In this document: positions 51,254 through 62,480 of the stretch, one piece after another
Position numbering within the stretch: position 1 is the stretch's first letter
Layout: each line of letters opens with the position of its first letter
From: Bradyrhizobium sp. CSA207
Lineage (GTDB): Bacteria > Pseudomonadota > Alphaproteobacteria > Rhizobiales > Xanthobacteraceae
Reading direction: 5' to 3'
Assembly (NCBI RefSeq): GCF_029051685.1
Contig: NZ_JAACFT010000001.1
Coordinates: 124,001-188,000 of the forward strand
Length of the DNA: 64,000 nucleotides
Position numbers and translations under genes: made by a program
The notes under the pieces: generated by a model
The model's input: only the letters and a program-made list of their open reading frames with translations
Told to the model about the DNA's origin: nothing
The model's database searches: none

Positions 51254-52500
51254 CCCCGACCATCCTCTTCGTCGATGACGAGCCGGACCTCGAGGCGCTG
51301 ATCCTGCAAAAATTCCGCCGGCAGCTTCGCGAAGGGTTGGTCAACTTCATGTTCGCGCGCGACGGCCTCGAGGCACTGGAGTCGATCGAGCGTCATCCGC
51401 ATGTCGACATGGTGGTCGCCGACATCAATATGCCGCGGATGGATGGGCTGTCGCTGTTGCAGAAGCTCCAGGAGGCCGAGGAAAAGAAGTCGACCATCAT
51501 CGTCTCGGCCTACGGCGACATGAGCAACATCCGCACCGCCATGAACCGCGGCGCGTTCGATTTTCTGACCAAGCCGATCGACTTCGCCGATCTGGAGACC
51601 ACGATCCAGAAGACCATCCGCCATGTCGAGGTGCTGCGCGAAGCGCGGCGCCGCCAGATGGAGGCCGAACGCGCGCACGCTTCGCTGTCGCGCTACTTCT
51701 CGCCGGAGATTGCGAGGCGGCTGGCGGCGGATGTCGATGGCGACGGCATGGAGGTGCAGTGGCGCGACGTTGCCACCATCTTCACCGACATCACCGGATT
51801 CACGTCGCTGGTGGAGAGCGTGGCGCCCGAGACGCTCGGCGAGCTCCTCAATGAATATGTCGGCGGCATGACCGAGATCGTCTTCGCGCATGAGGGAACG
51901 GTTGCAAAGATCATCGGCGATGCGATCCAGGTGCTCTTCAATGCGCCCGGCGACCAGCCGGACTATGCGACGCGTGCCGTGGCCTGTGCCCACGATCTCG
52001 ACGCCTGGGCGGAGGAGTTTTGCGCGCGCTGGAAGGCCAGGGGCGTGAATTTCGGGATCACCCGCATCGGCGTCCATGCCGGACCGGCGCTGGTCGGGAA
52101 TTTCGGCGGCAACCGCTTCTTCGACTACACCGCCTATGGCGATACCATCAACATCGCTGCGCGGCTGGAGGCCGCTAACAAGCATCTGGGCACCCGCATC
52201 TGCGTCAGTGCGAGCGTCGCTGAGGGAGCCGCGAATTTCCAGGGCCGCCCCGTGGGCGAGCTGATGTTGCGCGGGCGCAGCGAACCTTTGCGCGCGTTCG
52301 AGCCGCTGCCGCCGGCGAAATTCGAAGCGCCGGCCACAGCGCGGTACTCCGAAGCCTTCGCCAAGATGGCGGCCGGCGACGCGGCCGCCATGCCCGCTTT
52401 TGCGGCCCTGATCGGGATGCACGCCGACGATGCGCTGGCCGGCTTTCACCTCAAGCGCCTGCTCAACGGCGCCAAGGGCATTCGCATGCAACTGGACTAG
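51250..52500 (+). CDS. Receiver-linked adenylate/guanylate cyclase (class III)
   Basis: A 416-residue protein. Residues 1-125 are a complete receiver (Asp58 in VVADINMPRMDG, Lys in FLTKPIDF). After a linker helix ending RYFSPEIARRL comes a class-III cyclase domain. Its two metal Asps are Asp180 (IFTDITGFT) and Asp224 (IIGDAIQVLF), and the transition-state contacts lie in TAYGDTINIAARLE. It likely makes cAMP under control of the upstream kinase. Substrate choice between ATP and GTP is not certain. Confidence 0.92.
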   Translation: MTPTILFVDDEPDLEALILQKFRRQLREGLVNFMFARDGLEALESIERHPHVDMVVADINMPRMDGLSLLQKLQEAEEKKSTIIVSAYGDMSNIRTAMNRGAFDFLTKPIDFADLETTIQKTIRHVEVLREARRRQMEAERAHASLSRYFSPEIARRLAADVDGDGMEVQWRDVATIFTDITGFTSLVESVAPETLGELLNEYVGGMTEIVFAHEGTVAKIIGDAIQVLFNAPGDQPDYATRAVACAHDLDAWAEEFCARWKARGVNFGITRIGVHAGPALVGNFGGNRFFDYTAYGDTINIAARLEAANKHLGTRICVSASVAEGAANFQGRPVGELMLRGRSEPLRAFEPLPPAKFEAPATARYSEAFAKMAAGDAAAMPAFAALIGMHADDALAGFHLKRLLNGAKGIRMQLD

Positions 52501-52509
52501 GAGTTCGTC

Positions 52510-53256
52510 ATGATCCGTGAATTCTCTCTCGGCAATTATCGCTTCATTCCGTCCGTGTTCCAGTATTCGGCCGGCGCGGCTGCGGATCATGGCTACGAGA
52601 TCGAGCGCGTCCGATTCGACCGTCTCGTGCCGCTCGCCGAGGGTTTTGCGCTCGCGGCGAAGTTCATCCAGGACGCGGGGAGGCCTTTGACTGCCTTCTG
52701 TGCCTGTGAGCTGCGCTCGCCAGCGGCCTTCAGCGAGGAAGGTTTTCGCGCGTTCAACCTGCATTATGTGAAGACGCTGTCTGAATGGGACATCTTCGAC
52801 GGCGTAACGAATCCGGTGGCTCGCAGCAATGTCTGTCCCGAGATCGATCCGCCGTCCGAACCGTCGTTCTATGCGTTCTCCTTCACCCGCCCGACGGGGT
52901 CGAAGGCGCCAAGCTTCGTGATCTCTGGCGGTGCGGAGGCGCGCGAAGGCAGCGGTACCTATGTCGAGCGTACGGTGCGTTACCGCGATCTCAGCCCGGA
53001 GGGTTTGCGCGAGAAGGTGCGGTTCACAACGACCTCGCAGATGGAAAACCGGATGAGGGCGTTCGGCTTCGGTTGGAAGGACACGACCGGTGTGCAGGCC
53101 TATTCCGTGCACGACTTCCACCACGCGCTTGCCGACGAGTTGGTCCGCCGCGGCGCGCTGCGCTCCGGCCTCACCTGGCATTTCGCGCGGCCGCCGGTGG
53201 TCGATCTCGAATACGAGATGGACTGCCGGCGCGTCATGCGCGAAGTGATCATTTGA
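52510..53256 (+). CDS. Unknown protein at the end of the signalling operon
   Basis: A 248-residue cytosolic protein I cannot assign. It starts nine bases after the cyclase stop with AGGAG upstream, so it is in the same operon. Notable parts are CACELRSPAAFSEEGF (residues ~56-71), GVTNPVARSNVCPE, and the C-terminal VQAYSVHDFHHALADELVRR and YEMDCRRVMREV. The C-terminal half vaguely recalls RidA/YjgF proteins in layout, but this is weak. It has no HTH or cyclic-nucleotide domain. Confidence 0.65.
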   Translation: MIREFSLGNYRFIPSVFQYSAGAAADHGYEIERVRFDRLVPLAEGFALAAKFIQDAGRPLTAFCACELRSPAAFSEEGFRAFNLHYVKTLSEWDIFDGVTNPVARSNVCPEIDPPSEPSFYAFSFTRPTGSKAPSFVISGGAEAREGSGTYVERTVRYRDLSPEGLREKVRFTTTSQMENRMRAFGFGWKDTTGVQAYSVHDFHHALADELVRRGALRSGLTWHFARPPVVDLEYEMDCRRVMREVII

Positions 53257-53261
53257 GCTCC

Positions 53262-53391
53262 TCATCCTGAGAAGCGGCCATCAGGCCGCGTCTCGAAGGA
53301 TGGCCACGGGCTCTCATGGTTCTCCCGGCGATGCGAAGCGTCGTCCGGAGACGCGCGCAAGAGCGCGCTCCTCACCATGAGGGACGCCTAG
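53262..53391. repeat. Palindromic repeats of the CCTTCGAGACG family
   Basis: Inverted units CTCCTCATCCTGAGAAG with GTCTCGAAGGATGG, and a second pair CTCATGGTTCTC with GCGCTCCTCACCATGAGG. They relate to the units at 2510-2655, 7831-8003 and 24340-24468. They fill the gap between the convergent signalling operon and peptide transporter operon and run to the stop of the latter. Confidence 0.7.
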
Positions 53392-54275
53392 CGCTGCCGC
53401 GGGTCTAGCGCGTCGCGCAGGCCGTCGCCGAGCAGGTTCAGGGACAGCACGACCAGGAAGATCGCGAGCCCCGGCCAGACCGCCATCCAGGGCGCCTGGG
53501 TCAGGAAGCGTTGCGCTGCGTTGAGCATGCTGCCCCACGAGGGCGCGGGCGGCTGCTGGCCGAGGCCGAGGAAGGACAGCGCCGCTTCGGCGATGATCGC
53601 AGCGGCGATCGACAGCGTAGCCTGCACCAGCAGCGCGGGCAGGATGTTCGGCAGGATATGCGAGAACGCGATCCGCCACGGCGGATTGCCGAGCGCCCGC
53701 GCCGCCTCGACATAGTCCTCAGCCTTGACGCTCAGCACCTGCCCGCGGGTCAGGCGAATGAAGATCGGGGTTGCCGAGATGCCGATCGCGATCATGGCAT
53801 TGGTCAGGCTCGGACCGAGGAATGCCGCCAGCGCGATCGCCAGGATCAGGAACGGGCAGGCCAGCATCGCATCCGTGATCCGGCTGATCAGCGCATCGAC
53901 AAAGCCGCCGCGATAGCCTGCGAGCAGGCCGAGCGGCACGCCGATGCCGAGCGCGATCGCGACCGAGATGAAGCCTGCGAGCAGAGACGCCCGCGCGCCG
54001 TAAACCACGCGGCTCAGGATGTCGCGGCCGAGCTCGTCGGTGCCGAGCCAGTGCGCTGCGGTGGGCGGCTTGCGCACCAGGCTCCAACTCGTCGCAATGG
54101 GATCGTAGGGCACGATCAGCGGGGCGAGCAGCGCCAGGCCGATGAACATCGTGATCACGACGAGGCCGAATACCGCCGCCTTGCGTTTGAACAGCCGTCG
54201 TCGGGCGCGGCGCGCCGGGCTGTCCAGCTCGTAAGCTTGCGCGACGGGAACGGCGGGCAGGGCGGCGTCGGTCAT
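53388..54275 (-). CDS. dppC: Peptide ABC transporter permease, DppC type (system 1)
   Basis: A 295-residue permease with about six helices. The N-terminal LFKRKAAVFGLVVITMFIGLALLAP and the HWLGTDELGRDILSRVVYGAR block are the DppC/OppC signature. The coupling loop is VEAARALGNPPWRIAFSHILPN. It ends GDGLRDALDPRQR, as DppC proteins do. ATG 54275 is chosen over an upstream in-frame ATG at 54326 inside the dppB-like gene. It is the last gene of the minus-strand operon. Confidence 0.92.
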   Translation of the reverse strand: MTDAALPAVPVAQAYELDSPARRARRRLFKRKAAVFGLVVITMFIGLALLAPLIVPYDPIATSWSLVRKPPTAAHWLGTDELGRDILSRVVYGARASLLAGFISVAIALGIGVPLGLLAGYRGGFVDALISRITDAMLACPFLILAIALAAFLGPSLTNAMIAIGISATPIFIRLTRGQVLSVKAEDYVEAARALGNPPWRIAFSHILPNILPALLVQATLSIAAAIIAEAALSFLGLGQQPPAPSWGSMLNAAQRFLTQAPWMAVWPGLAIFLVVLSLNLLGDGLRDALDPRQR

Positions 54276-54279
54276 GAAT

Positions 54280-55221
54280 CTAACCCCGCAGCCGCGGATT
54301 GACGAGAATGTAGGCGACATCGGCAATCAGGTTGAGCGTGATATAGACCGTCGCCGTCACCAGCACGACGCCCTGCACGACCGCATAGTCGCGGTTGAAG
54401 ACGGCGTCCACGATCAGCTTGCCGAAACCGGGAATGGAGAAGATCTGTTCGGTCAGCACGGCGCCCGACAGCAGCGTGCCGAGCTCGAGCGCGCCGAGCG
54501 TGATCACCGGCGTCAGCGCGTTGCGCAGGGCATGCTTGAGGATCACCGAGCGCTCCGACAAGCCCTTGGCGCGCGCGGTGCGGACATAGTCGCTTTCCAG
54601 CACCTGAAGCATGGCGCTGCGCGTATGCCGCATCAGGACCGCGGAAATCGCATTGCCGAGCACGAAGGCCGGCATGATGGTGGCAGCTAAGCTCGCGCGC
54701 CAGTTCTCGGTGAGGGGTACATAGCCCGAGGCGGGCAGCCAGCCGAGCTCGATCGAGAACAGGAAGATCATGAGAATCCCGAGCCAGAAATTCGGTGTCG
54801 AGATGCCCCACAACGCGAACAAATTGGCGCCGTAGTCCCAGGCGGTCCCCTTCTTCACGGCTGAGACGATGCCGGCGGGAATGCCAATGAGGAACGCGAT
54901 CAACATTGCCATCGAGCCGAGCTGGAGCGTCACCGGCAGCTTCTGTGCGATCAGCTCGCGCACAGGCATCTTGTTGCGCAGCGATTCGCCGAAATTGCCG
55001 GTGAGGACACCCTTGAGCCAATAGGCGTACTGAACGGGGATCGGCTGATCGAGCTGGTATTGCTGGCGGATCTGCTCGATCACGGCCGGATCGCGTTCCT
55101 CGCCGGCCATCACCAGTGCCGGATCGCCCGGCAGCAATTGCTGGAGCGAGAAGATCAGCACCGACACGAAGAACAGCGTCGGCACGATGTGCACGATGCG
55201 GCGGGCGAGGAAGTTCAGCAT
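54280..55221 (-). CDS. dppB: Peptide ABC transporter permease, DppB type (system 1)
   Basis: A 313-residue permease. The start LNFLARRIVHIVPTLFFVSVLIF and PGDPALVMAGEERD are typical of DppB/OppB, as is the coupling loop VRTARAKGLSERSVILKHALRNA. It pairs with the DppC-type subunit four bases downstream. The ligand is set by the binding protein encoded at 55253-56764. Confidence 0.93.
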   Translation of the reverse strand: MLNFLARRIVHIVPTLFFVSVLIFSLQQLLPGDPALVMAGEERDPAVIEQIRQQYQLDQPIPVQYAYWLKGVLTGNFGESLRNKMPVRELIAQKLPVTLQLGSMAMLIAFLIGIPAGIVSAVKKGTAWDYGANLFALWGISTPNFWLGILMIFLFSIELGWLPASGYVPLTENWRASLAATIMPAFVLGNAISAVLMRHTRSAMLQVLESDYVRTARAKGLSERSVILKHALRNALTPVITLGALELGTLLSGAVLTEQIFSIPGFGKLIVDAVFNRDYAVVQGVVLVTATVYITLNLIADVAYILVNPRLRG

Positions 55222-55252
55222 GGTTCGGCTCGCGTCAGAGGCGTAGCCCCGA

Positions 55253-56764
55253 TCACTTGAACTTCAGCCCGACCACGCGCACCAGCCCGTCAGGCATCTG
55301 CCGGTAGCCCTCGAGCTTGGTCGTGTGTGCGATCAGGAGCTTGCGGTGATAGATATAGATGATCGGCAAATCATTGAGCACGATCTTGGCCAGCTTTTCG
55401 TAGATCGCCTTGCGCTCATTGGCGTCTGAGGTCAGCCTGCCATCTTCCATCAGCTTGTCGGCTTCCGGGTTCGAATACCCGCCGTCGTTCTGCGGAGCCT
55501 TGCTGCGCATGAAGATATAAGAGTTGCCGTCCGGATCGATGCGGCCGCTCCAGTTGATCTGGAAGACCTGGAATTCGCCGGCCTGGGCCTGCTTGAAGGT
55601 CGTCGCGAATTCGACAGCGCGGATCTTGATGTCGAAGCCGGCTTCCGCGGCCATGGACTGGATGACCTGGGCCACGGCTTCGTTCTCCGCGCCCTTGGGA
55701 ATCATGTAGTCGACGGTCACCGGCGAGGTGATGCCCGCTTCCTTCAGAAGCGCCTTCGCCTTCGCAATGTCGCGGCCACGGACCGGAAACGCCCTCTGGT
55801 AATAGGGGTGCGCGGGGCTGACCCATTGATTGCCGGGGGTGAACTCGCCGTTGAAGACGACCTGGTTGATGGCCTCGCGATCGATCGACAGATCGAGCGC
55901 CTGACGTACTTTCGCCGACTGGCTCAGCGGCCCCTTCGCCTTGTCGTTGCCGATATTGACGGTCAGGCCGTAATAGCCGAGCTCGGGCGCCGTCGACAGC
56001 ACGAGCTTGGGATCGGCGCGGACGTCCTTGATGTCGGTGGCCAGCACGCGCTCGATCAAATCGAGCCCGCCGGACTTCAGATTGGCGAGCCGCACCGTTG
56101 CATCGACGATCGGCAGGAATACGACGCGATCGATATGGATGTTGTCCTTGTTCCAGTAGTTGGCGAATTTCTCGAAGACCATGCGGTCCTGCTGGATGCG
56201 CTCGACGAATTTGTACGGACCCGCGCAGACCGGATGCAGGCCGAACTTGTCGCCGGCCTCCTTCGCCGCCTTCGGCGAGACCATCATACCGGAGCGGTCG
56301 GTGAGCTGGGCGATCAGGGGCGAGTAGGGGGTTTTGAGCACCAGCTTGATGGTGAGGGGGTCAACCACCTCGACGTGATCGACGCTGCCGAGCTCGGACT
56401 TCCGGAACGAAGTCGGCAGTGTCATGTGCCGCTCGATCGAGAATTTTGCGGCTTCAGCATCCAGCGGTTCGCCGTCGTGGAATTTGACGTTGGGCCGGAG
56501 CTTGATCGTCATCTCCTTGCCGTCAGGCGACGTCTCATGCGACAGCGCGAGCTGCGGCACGATGTTGAGCTTCTCGTCGATGTCGAACAGCTTGTCGCAG
56601 AACGCGGAGAACACGATGCGCCCGACATAGGTGCGGCCGATGCTGGGGTCGAGGATATCAGGATCTTCGGCGATGCCGATGCGAAGCGTGGTCTGGGCAT
56701 GGGCTGCGCCTACCAGCGATGTCAGCAGTGCCGACGCCAGGATTGCCAAACGCATAGGACTCAT
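55253..56764 (-). CDS. Peptide ABC transporter substrate-binding protein (system 1)
   Basis: A 503-residue periplasmic protein of SBP family 5. It has a signal peptide (AILASALLTSLVGAAHA) and the family blocks LRIGIAEDPDILDPS, IKLRPNVKFHDGEPLDAE and VRQALDLSIDREAINQVVF. Ligands of this family are di/oligopeptides, glutathione, opines or nickel chelates. The nearby gamma-glutamyltransferase hints at gamma-glutamyl peptides. ATG 56764 is chosen; a TTG three codons upstream is possible. Confidence 0.92.
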   Translation of the reverse strand: MSPMRLAILASALLTSLVGAAHAQTTLRIGIAEDPDILDPSIGRTYVGRIVFSAFCDKLFDIDEKLNIVPQLALSHETSPDGKEMTIKLRPNVKFHDGEPLDAEAAKFSIERHMTLPTSFRKSELGSVDHVEVVDPLTIKLVLKTPYSPLIAQLTDRSGMMVSPKAAKEAGDKFGLHPVCAGPYKFVERIQQDRMVFEKFANYWNKDNIHIDRVVFLPIVDATVRLANLKSGGLDLIERVLATDIKDVRADPKLVLSTAPELGYYGLTVNIGNDKAKGPLSQSAKVRQALDLSIDREAINQVVFNGEFTPGNQWVSPAHPYYQRAFPVRGRDIAKAKALLKEAGITSPVTVDYMIPKGAENEAVAQVIQSMAAEAGFDIKIRAVEFATTFKQAQAGEFQVFQINWSGRIDPDGNSYIFMRSKAPQNDGGYSNPEADKLMEDGRLTSDANERKAIYEKLAKIVLNDLPIIYIYHRKLLIAHTTKLEGYRQMPDGLVRVVGLKFK

Positions 56765-56787
56765 CGCTCTCAACCTCTGTTTTACGG

Positions 56788-58873
<2,086 letters not shown>

Positions 58874-58877
<4 letters not shown>

Positions 58878-59584
58878 GATCGCCTTGCATGCGCTGCGGC
58901 GATACTGGCATCGATGACGCTGCGATCGGTGTTGCCGGCCGGGTTCCGCCGCGTTGGCAGCGAGTCGCGAAAGTGCACCCAAAGCTCGTGGCTGACTTGT
59001 TCGAGCCGCTCGAGTTCGCCGAGCGGATCTGGATGATCGTCGGCGCGCAGATCGAGCGCCGGCCATTCCTCCTCGCCGTGGATCAGGAGCGCGGCCGATT
59101 GCTTGCCGCGCTTGTCGCCGCCGGCGGCCTCGCCCGCCCGCATGGCCGCGAGCAGGCGGCGTGGAAAGGGCAGGCTGTCATTGGCGATATAGGTCCTTGC
59201 CGTCTCGTCGAGCACGTCGCCGCCCGCGAGCATATTGCCGGCAATGGAAAAGCCGCTGCCGGCGATATGGCCGCACCAGTCGACGCAGTCGCGGCCCGTG
59301 TGAGCTGCGATCTCGCCGCTGGCGTCCATGATGTGGATCTGGCGGCTCTCGCGGCCGTCATCGGTCGCGAGCAGGGTGGCCAGCACATCATGCGCGTTGA
59401 GGCCCTCGCGCAACAGCTTGACGCCGTCGATGCCGTAATAGGGATTGACGAAGGCCTGCGTCGCGATGGCGCCGAGGCCGGCGGCGATGAAGGGAACACG
59501 CGCGCCGACCGCAAAGAAGCGTGTCGCGACGGCAATGCCGAACTGGCCGGTGGCAGGATCGCGCGCGATGATCGACCAGGTCAT
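58874..59584 (-). CDS. DUF1028 family protein (putative Ntn-type hydrolase)
   Basis: A 236-residue protein of the DUF1028 family, recognised by TWSIIARDPATGQFGIAVATRFFAVGARVPF and ATQAFVNPYYGIDGVKLLREG, and by HIAGSGFSIAGNMLAGGDVL. Members resemble Ntn hydrolases and recur near amino-acid or peptide transport and gamma-glutamyltransferase genes, but no reaction is proven to my knowledge. It overlaps the dppD-like gene and lies 13 bases after the gamma-glutamyltransferase stop. Confidence 0.85.
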
Positions 59585-59597
59585 ATGTTGCCCATCA

Positions 59598-61403
59598 TCA
59601 GCGCCCTGCGGCGTAGCCCTGCATGCCGCGCGGGTTGGCGGCGGCGCGGCGGCGCGGGCCGACTCGCGAGGCTGCGGTGAGGCGGCCTTCCGACCAGTCG
59701 GGGCCGACCTCCACGATATGCCCGCGCTCGCGCAAATTCTCGATCGTCGCCTTCGGCACGCGGTGCTCGACCACGAGCACGCCGGGACGCGCGGTCCGCG
59801 GCCAGAACGAGATCGGGAAATGCTCGGAGTGCCAGGCCGGCGCGTCGATCGCCTCCTGGAGATTCAGGTTGCAATGGACGTGCCGTAGGAAGAACTGCGT
59901 GATCCACTGGTCCTGCTGGTCGCCGCCGGGCGAGCCCCAGGCCAGATACGGCTCGCCGTCGCGCAGCGCCATGGTCGGCGACAGCGTGGTCCGGGGCCGC
60001 TTGCCCGGCGCGAGCGAGGCAGGGTGGTTTTCCTCCAGCCAGAACATCTGGGCGCGACTGCCGAGGCAGAAGCCGAGCTCCGGGATCACGGGCGAAGATT
60101 GCAGCCAGCCGCCAGACGGCGTCGAGGACACCATGTTGCCGGTCTTGTCGATGATGTCGAAATGCACGGTGTCGCCGCGTACCTCGCCGAAGCGCCCCAC
60201 GGCCGGCTCGCCGGCGCCGAGCGCGCCGACCGCCTCGCGCTGTCCCTCGGCGCGGCGCAGTTTCACGACGCCGCCAAACCCTTCGACCGAGCCGGGCCGG
60301 AAGTCGAGCGAGGCCTTGTCGGTGACCAGCTTGCGGCGCTCGTCGTTATAGGCATCCGACAACAATGTCGCGATCGGGATCTCGTTGAACTTGGGATCGC
60401 CGTAGAACTTCTCGCGGTCCGCGAATGCGAGCTTGGCACATTCGATCTGGAGATGGATGAATTCCGGCCCGGTCGGGTCGAGCCCGTCGAGGGCAAATCC
60501 CTTCAGCAATGCGAGCTGTTGCAGCGTCACCGGACCCTGGCTCCAGACGCCGGCCTTGCAGACGGTGTAGCGGCCATAGTCGTAAGTGAGGGGAGCCTCG
60601 ACCGTCGGTTGCCAGCGCGCCATATCGTCGGCCGAGAGCACGCCGCGATGGGGTGAGCCGCTGACGTCCATCACCTCCTGCGTCCGGCAGAACTTGTCGA
60701 CGGCCTCCGCGACAAAGCCCTGCGACCAGGCCTTTCGTGCGCGCGCGATCTCCGCATCGCGGTCGCCGCCGCCGCTTTCGGCCTCGCTGAGAATGCGGGT
60801 GTAGGTTGCCGCGAGCGTCTTGTTGGTGAAGAGCGTGCCGGGCTTCGGCACCTCGCCATTCGGCAGGTAGACCGCGGCCGAGGTCGGCCAGTGCTGGCGG
60901 AACAATTGCTCGACGGTCTGGATCGTGGCGCAGGCGCGCTCGACCAGCGGATAGCCGTCGCGCGCGTAGGAGATGGCGGGCTCCAGCACGTCGCGCAGCC
61001 GCAGCGTGCCGTAATCGCGCAGCAGCATCATCCAGGATTCGAACGTGCCGGGGACGCAGGCCGCGAGCAGGCCGGTGCCGGGCACCATGTCGAGGCCTTC
61101 GCTCTTGTAAAGCGCAATGGTCGCGCGCGCGGGTGCCGGGCCCTGGCCGCAGATCACCTCGGTGTGGCCGCGTTTGACGTCGTGCACGATGATCGGCACG
61201 TCGCCGCCGGGACCGTTCAGATGCGGCTCGACCACCTGGAGCGTGAAGGCGGTGGCGACGCCGGCGTCGAAGGCATTGCCGCCCTTTTCCAGAATGGCCA
61301 TGCCGACGGCGGTCGCAATCCAGTGCGTGCTGGTAACGACCCCGAAAGTGCCCTCGATCTCGGGCCTCGTCGTGAAGGGATCGGGATTGACGATGCTGGC
61401 CAT
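59598..61403 (-). CDS. Gamma-glutamyltransferase family protein
   Basis: A 601-residue Ntn hydrolase. The large-subunit region has GVVTSTHWIATAVGMAILEKGGNAFDAGVAT and the glutamate-binding area. The predicted self-cleavage/nucleophile Thr is Thr412 in RGDTVHFDIIDKTGNMVS, and the small subunit has the family block SPGGDQQDQWITQFFL. No signal peptide is present, so it is probably cytosolic, unlike E. coli Ggt, and would act on imported gamma-glutamyl compounds or related amides. The motif has TVH where classic GGT has TTH; a cephalosporin-acylase-like specificity is possible. Confidence 0.88.
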   Translation of the reverse strand: MASIVNPDPFTTRPEIEGTFGVVTSTHWIATAVGMAILEKGGNAFDAGVATAFTLQVVEPHLNGPGGDVPIIVHDVKRGHTEVICGQGPAPARATIALYKSEGLDMVPGTGLLAACVPGTFESWMMLLRDYGTLRLRDVLEPAISYARDGYPLVERACATIQTVEQLFRQHWPTSAAVYLPNGEVPKPGTLFTNKTLAATYTRILSEAESGGGDRDAEIARARKAWSQGFVAEAVDKFCRTQEVMDVSGSPHRGVLSADDMARWQPTVEAPLTYDYGRYTVCKAGVWSQGPVTLQQLALLKGFALDGLDPTGPEFIHLQIECAKLAFADREKFYGDPKFNEIPIATLLSDAYNDERRKLVTDKASLDFRPGSVEGFGGVVKLRRAEGQREAVGALGAGEPAVGRFGEVRGDTVHFDIIDKTGNMVSSTPSGGWLQSSPVIPELGFCLGSRAQMFWLEENHPASLAPGKRPRTTLSPTMALRDGEPYLAWGSPGGDQQDQWITQFFLRHVHCNLNLQEAIDAPAWHSEHFPISFWPRTARPGVLVVEHRVPKATIENLRERGHIVEVGPDWSEGRLTAASRVGPRRRAAANPRGMQGYAAGR

Positions 61404-61490
61404 TGGACTTCAGGACCTCATTTGCGGCGCGCGCAATTGATCACAGGCTATGCCGTGCCGCCAATGCGCAGGCCGCATGGCACGCGCGCG

Positions 61491-62480
61491 TCACGCCGGT
61501 ACCGGCGCGGCGTTGACCGCATGGCAGGCGACGCCGTCGATCAGTTCCGGGGCTTGCTTGCGGCAGAGATCGAATGCCAGCGGGCAGCGCGGATTGAAGG
61601 CGCAGCCGGGGGGCGGGTTGATCGGGTTCGGGATCTCGCCCTTGACCGGAATACGCTGACGGCCGCTCATCGCAAGATCGGGCACGGCGCCCAGCAGCAT
61701 CTTGGTGTAGGGCATGCGCGGGCGAGCGAACAATTCCTTGCCCTCGGCGATCTCGACGATGCGGCCGAGATACATCACGCCGACGCGGCTCGCCATGTGG
61801 CGGACGACTGCGAGGTTGTGGCTGATGAACATGTAGGTCAGGCCGAATTTGTCCTGGAGGTCGCGCATCAGGTTCAGGATCTGCGCCTGAACGGAGACGT
61901 CGAGCGCCGAGGTCGGCTCGTCGCAGACGATGAACTCCGCTTCCGAGGCAAGCGCGCGCGCGATCGCGATACGCTGACGTTGGCCACCCGAAAACTCGTG
62001 CGGATATTTCAGCCGGTCGTCCGGATGCAGGCCGACGAGGCTGAGCAGCTCGCCGACGCGTCCCTGGATGTCACGCTCGCCTTGAATGAGGTCGAAGGCG
62101 CGGATCGGCTCGGAGATGATGGCGTCGACCCTGAAGCGCGGGTTCAGGCTCGCATAGGGATCCTGAAAGATCATCTGGATGCGGCGGCGCAGCTTTCGCC
62201 GTGCCGGCGCCTGCCGCGGGTCGGTCATCGAGACGCCGTCGATCAAGACGTTGCCGGAGCTCGGCGGCAGCAGGCCGACGACCATCCGCGCCGCCGTGGT
62301 CTTGCCCGAGCCGGACTCGCCGACCAGCGCAAAGGTCTCGCCTTTCCTGATGTCGAAGGTGACGCCATCGACGGCCTTGAGATATTCGAGGTGGCCGCCT
62401 TCCAGCACGCGATTGAGCCACGGTTTCGAGACATCGAACACGCGGCGCAGATTTTTCGCTTCGACGAAGGGGACGCTCAT
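61491..62480 (-). CDS. dppF: Peptide ABC transporter ATPase, DppF type (system 2)
   Basis: A 329-residue ATPase with Walker A GESGSGKTT, signature FSGGQRQRIAIARAL, Walker B FIVCDEPTSALDVS, switch His in FISHNLAVV and the C-terminal PPPGCAFNPRCPLAFDLC domain. It is a second, clearly distinct DppF. ATG 62480 overlaps the stop of the DppD-type gene by four bases. An 87-bp gap separates it from the gamma-glutamyltransferase gene downstream on the same strand, so all may be one long operon. Confidence 0.92.
   Translation of the reverse strand: MSVPFVEAKNLRRVFDVSKPWLNRVLEGGHLEYLKAVDGVTFDIRKGETFALVGESGSGKTTAARMVVGLLPPSSGNVLIDGVSMTDPRQAPARRKLRRRIQMIFQDPYASLNPRFRVDAIISEPIRAFDLIQGERDIQGRVGELLSLVGLHPDDRLKYPHEFSGGQRQRIAIARALASEAEFIVCDEPTSALDVSVQAQILNLMRDLQDKFGLTYMFISHNLAVVRHMASRVGVMYLGRIVEIAEGKELFARPRMPYTKMLLGAVPDLAMSGRQRIPVKGEIPNPINPPPGCAFNPRCPLAFDLCRKQAPELIDGVACHAVNAAPVPA

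Noticed and set aside
52510..53256. Assigning the last gene of the signalling operon to RidA/YjgF or a ring-cleavage enzyme
   Set aside because: Only a faint C-terminal resemblance is seen; the length is about twice that of RidA and key residues could not be matched, so it is left unknown.
51130..53265. 711-codon open frame on the minus strand opposite the cyclase and the unknown protein
   Set aside because: It covers two clear plus-strand genes; the antisense product is low complexity with no domain.
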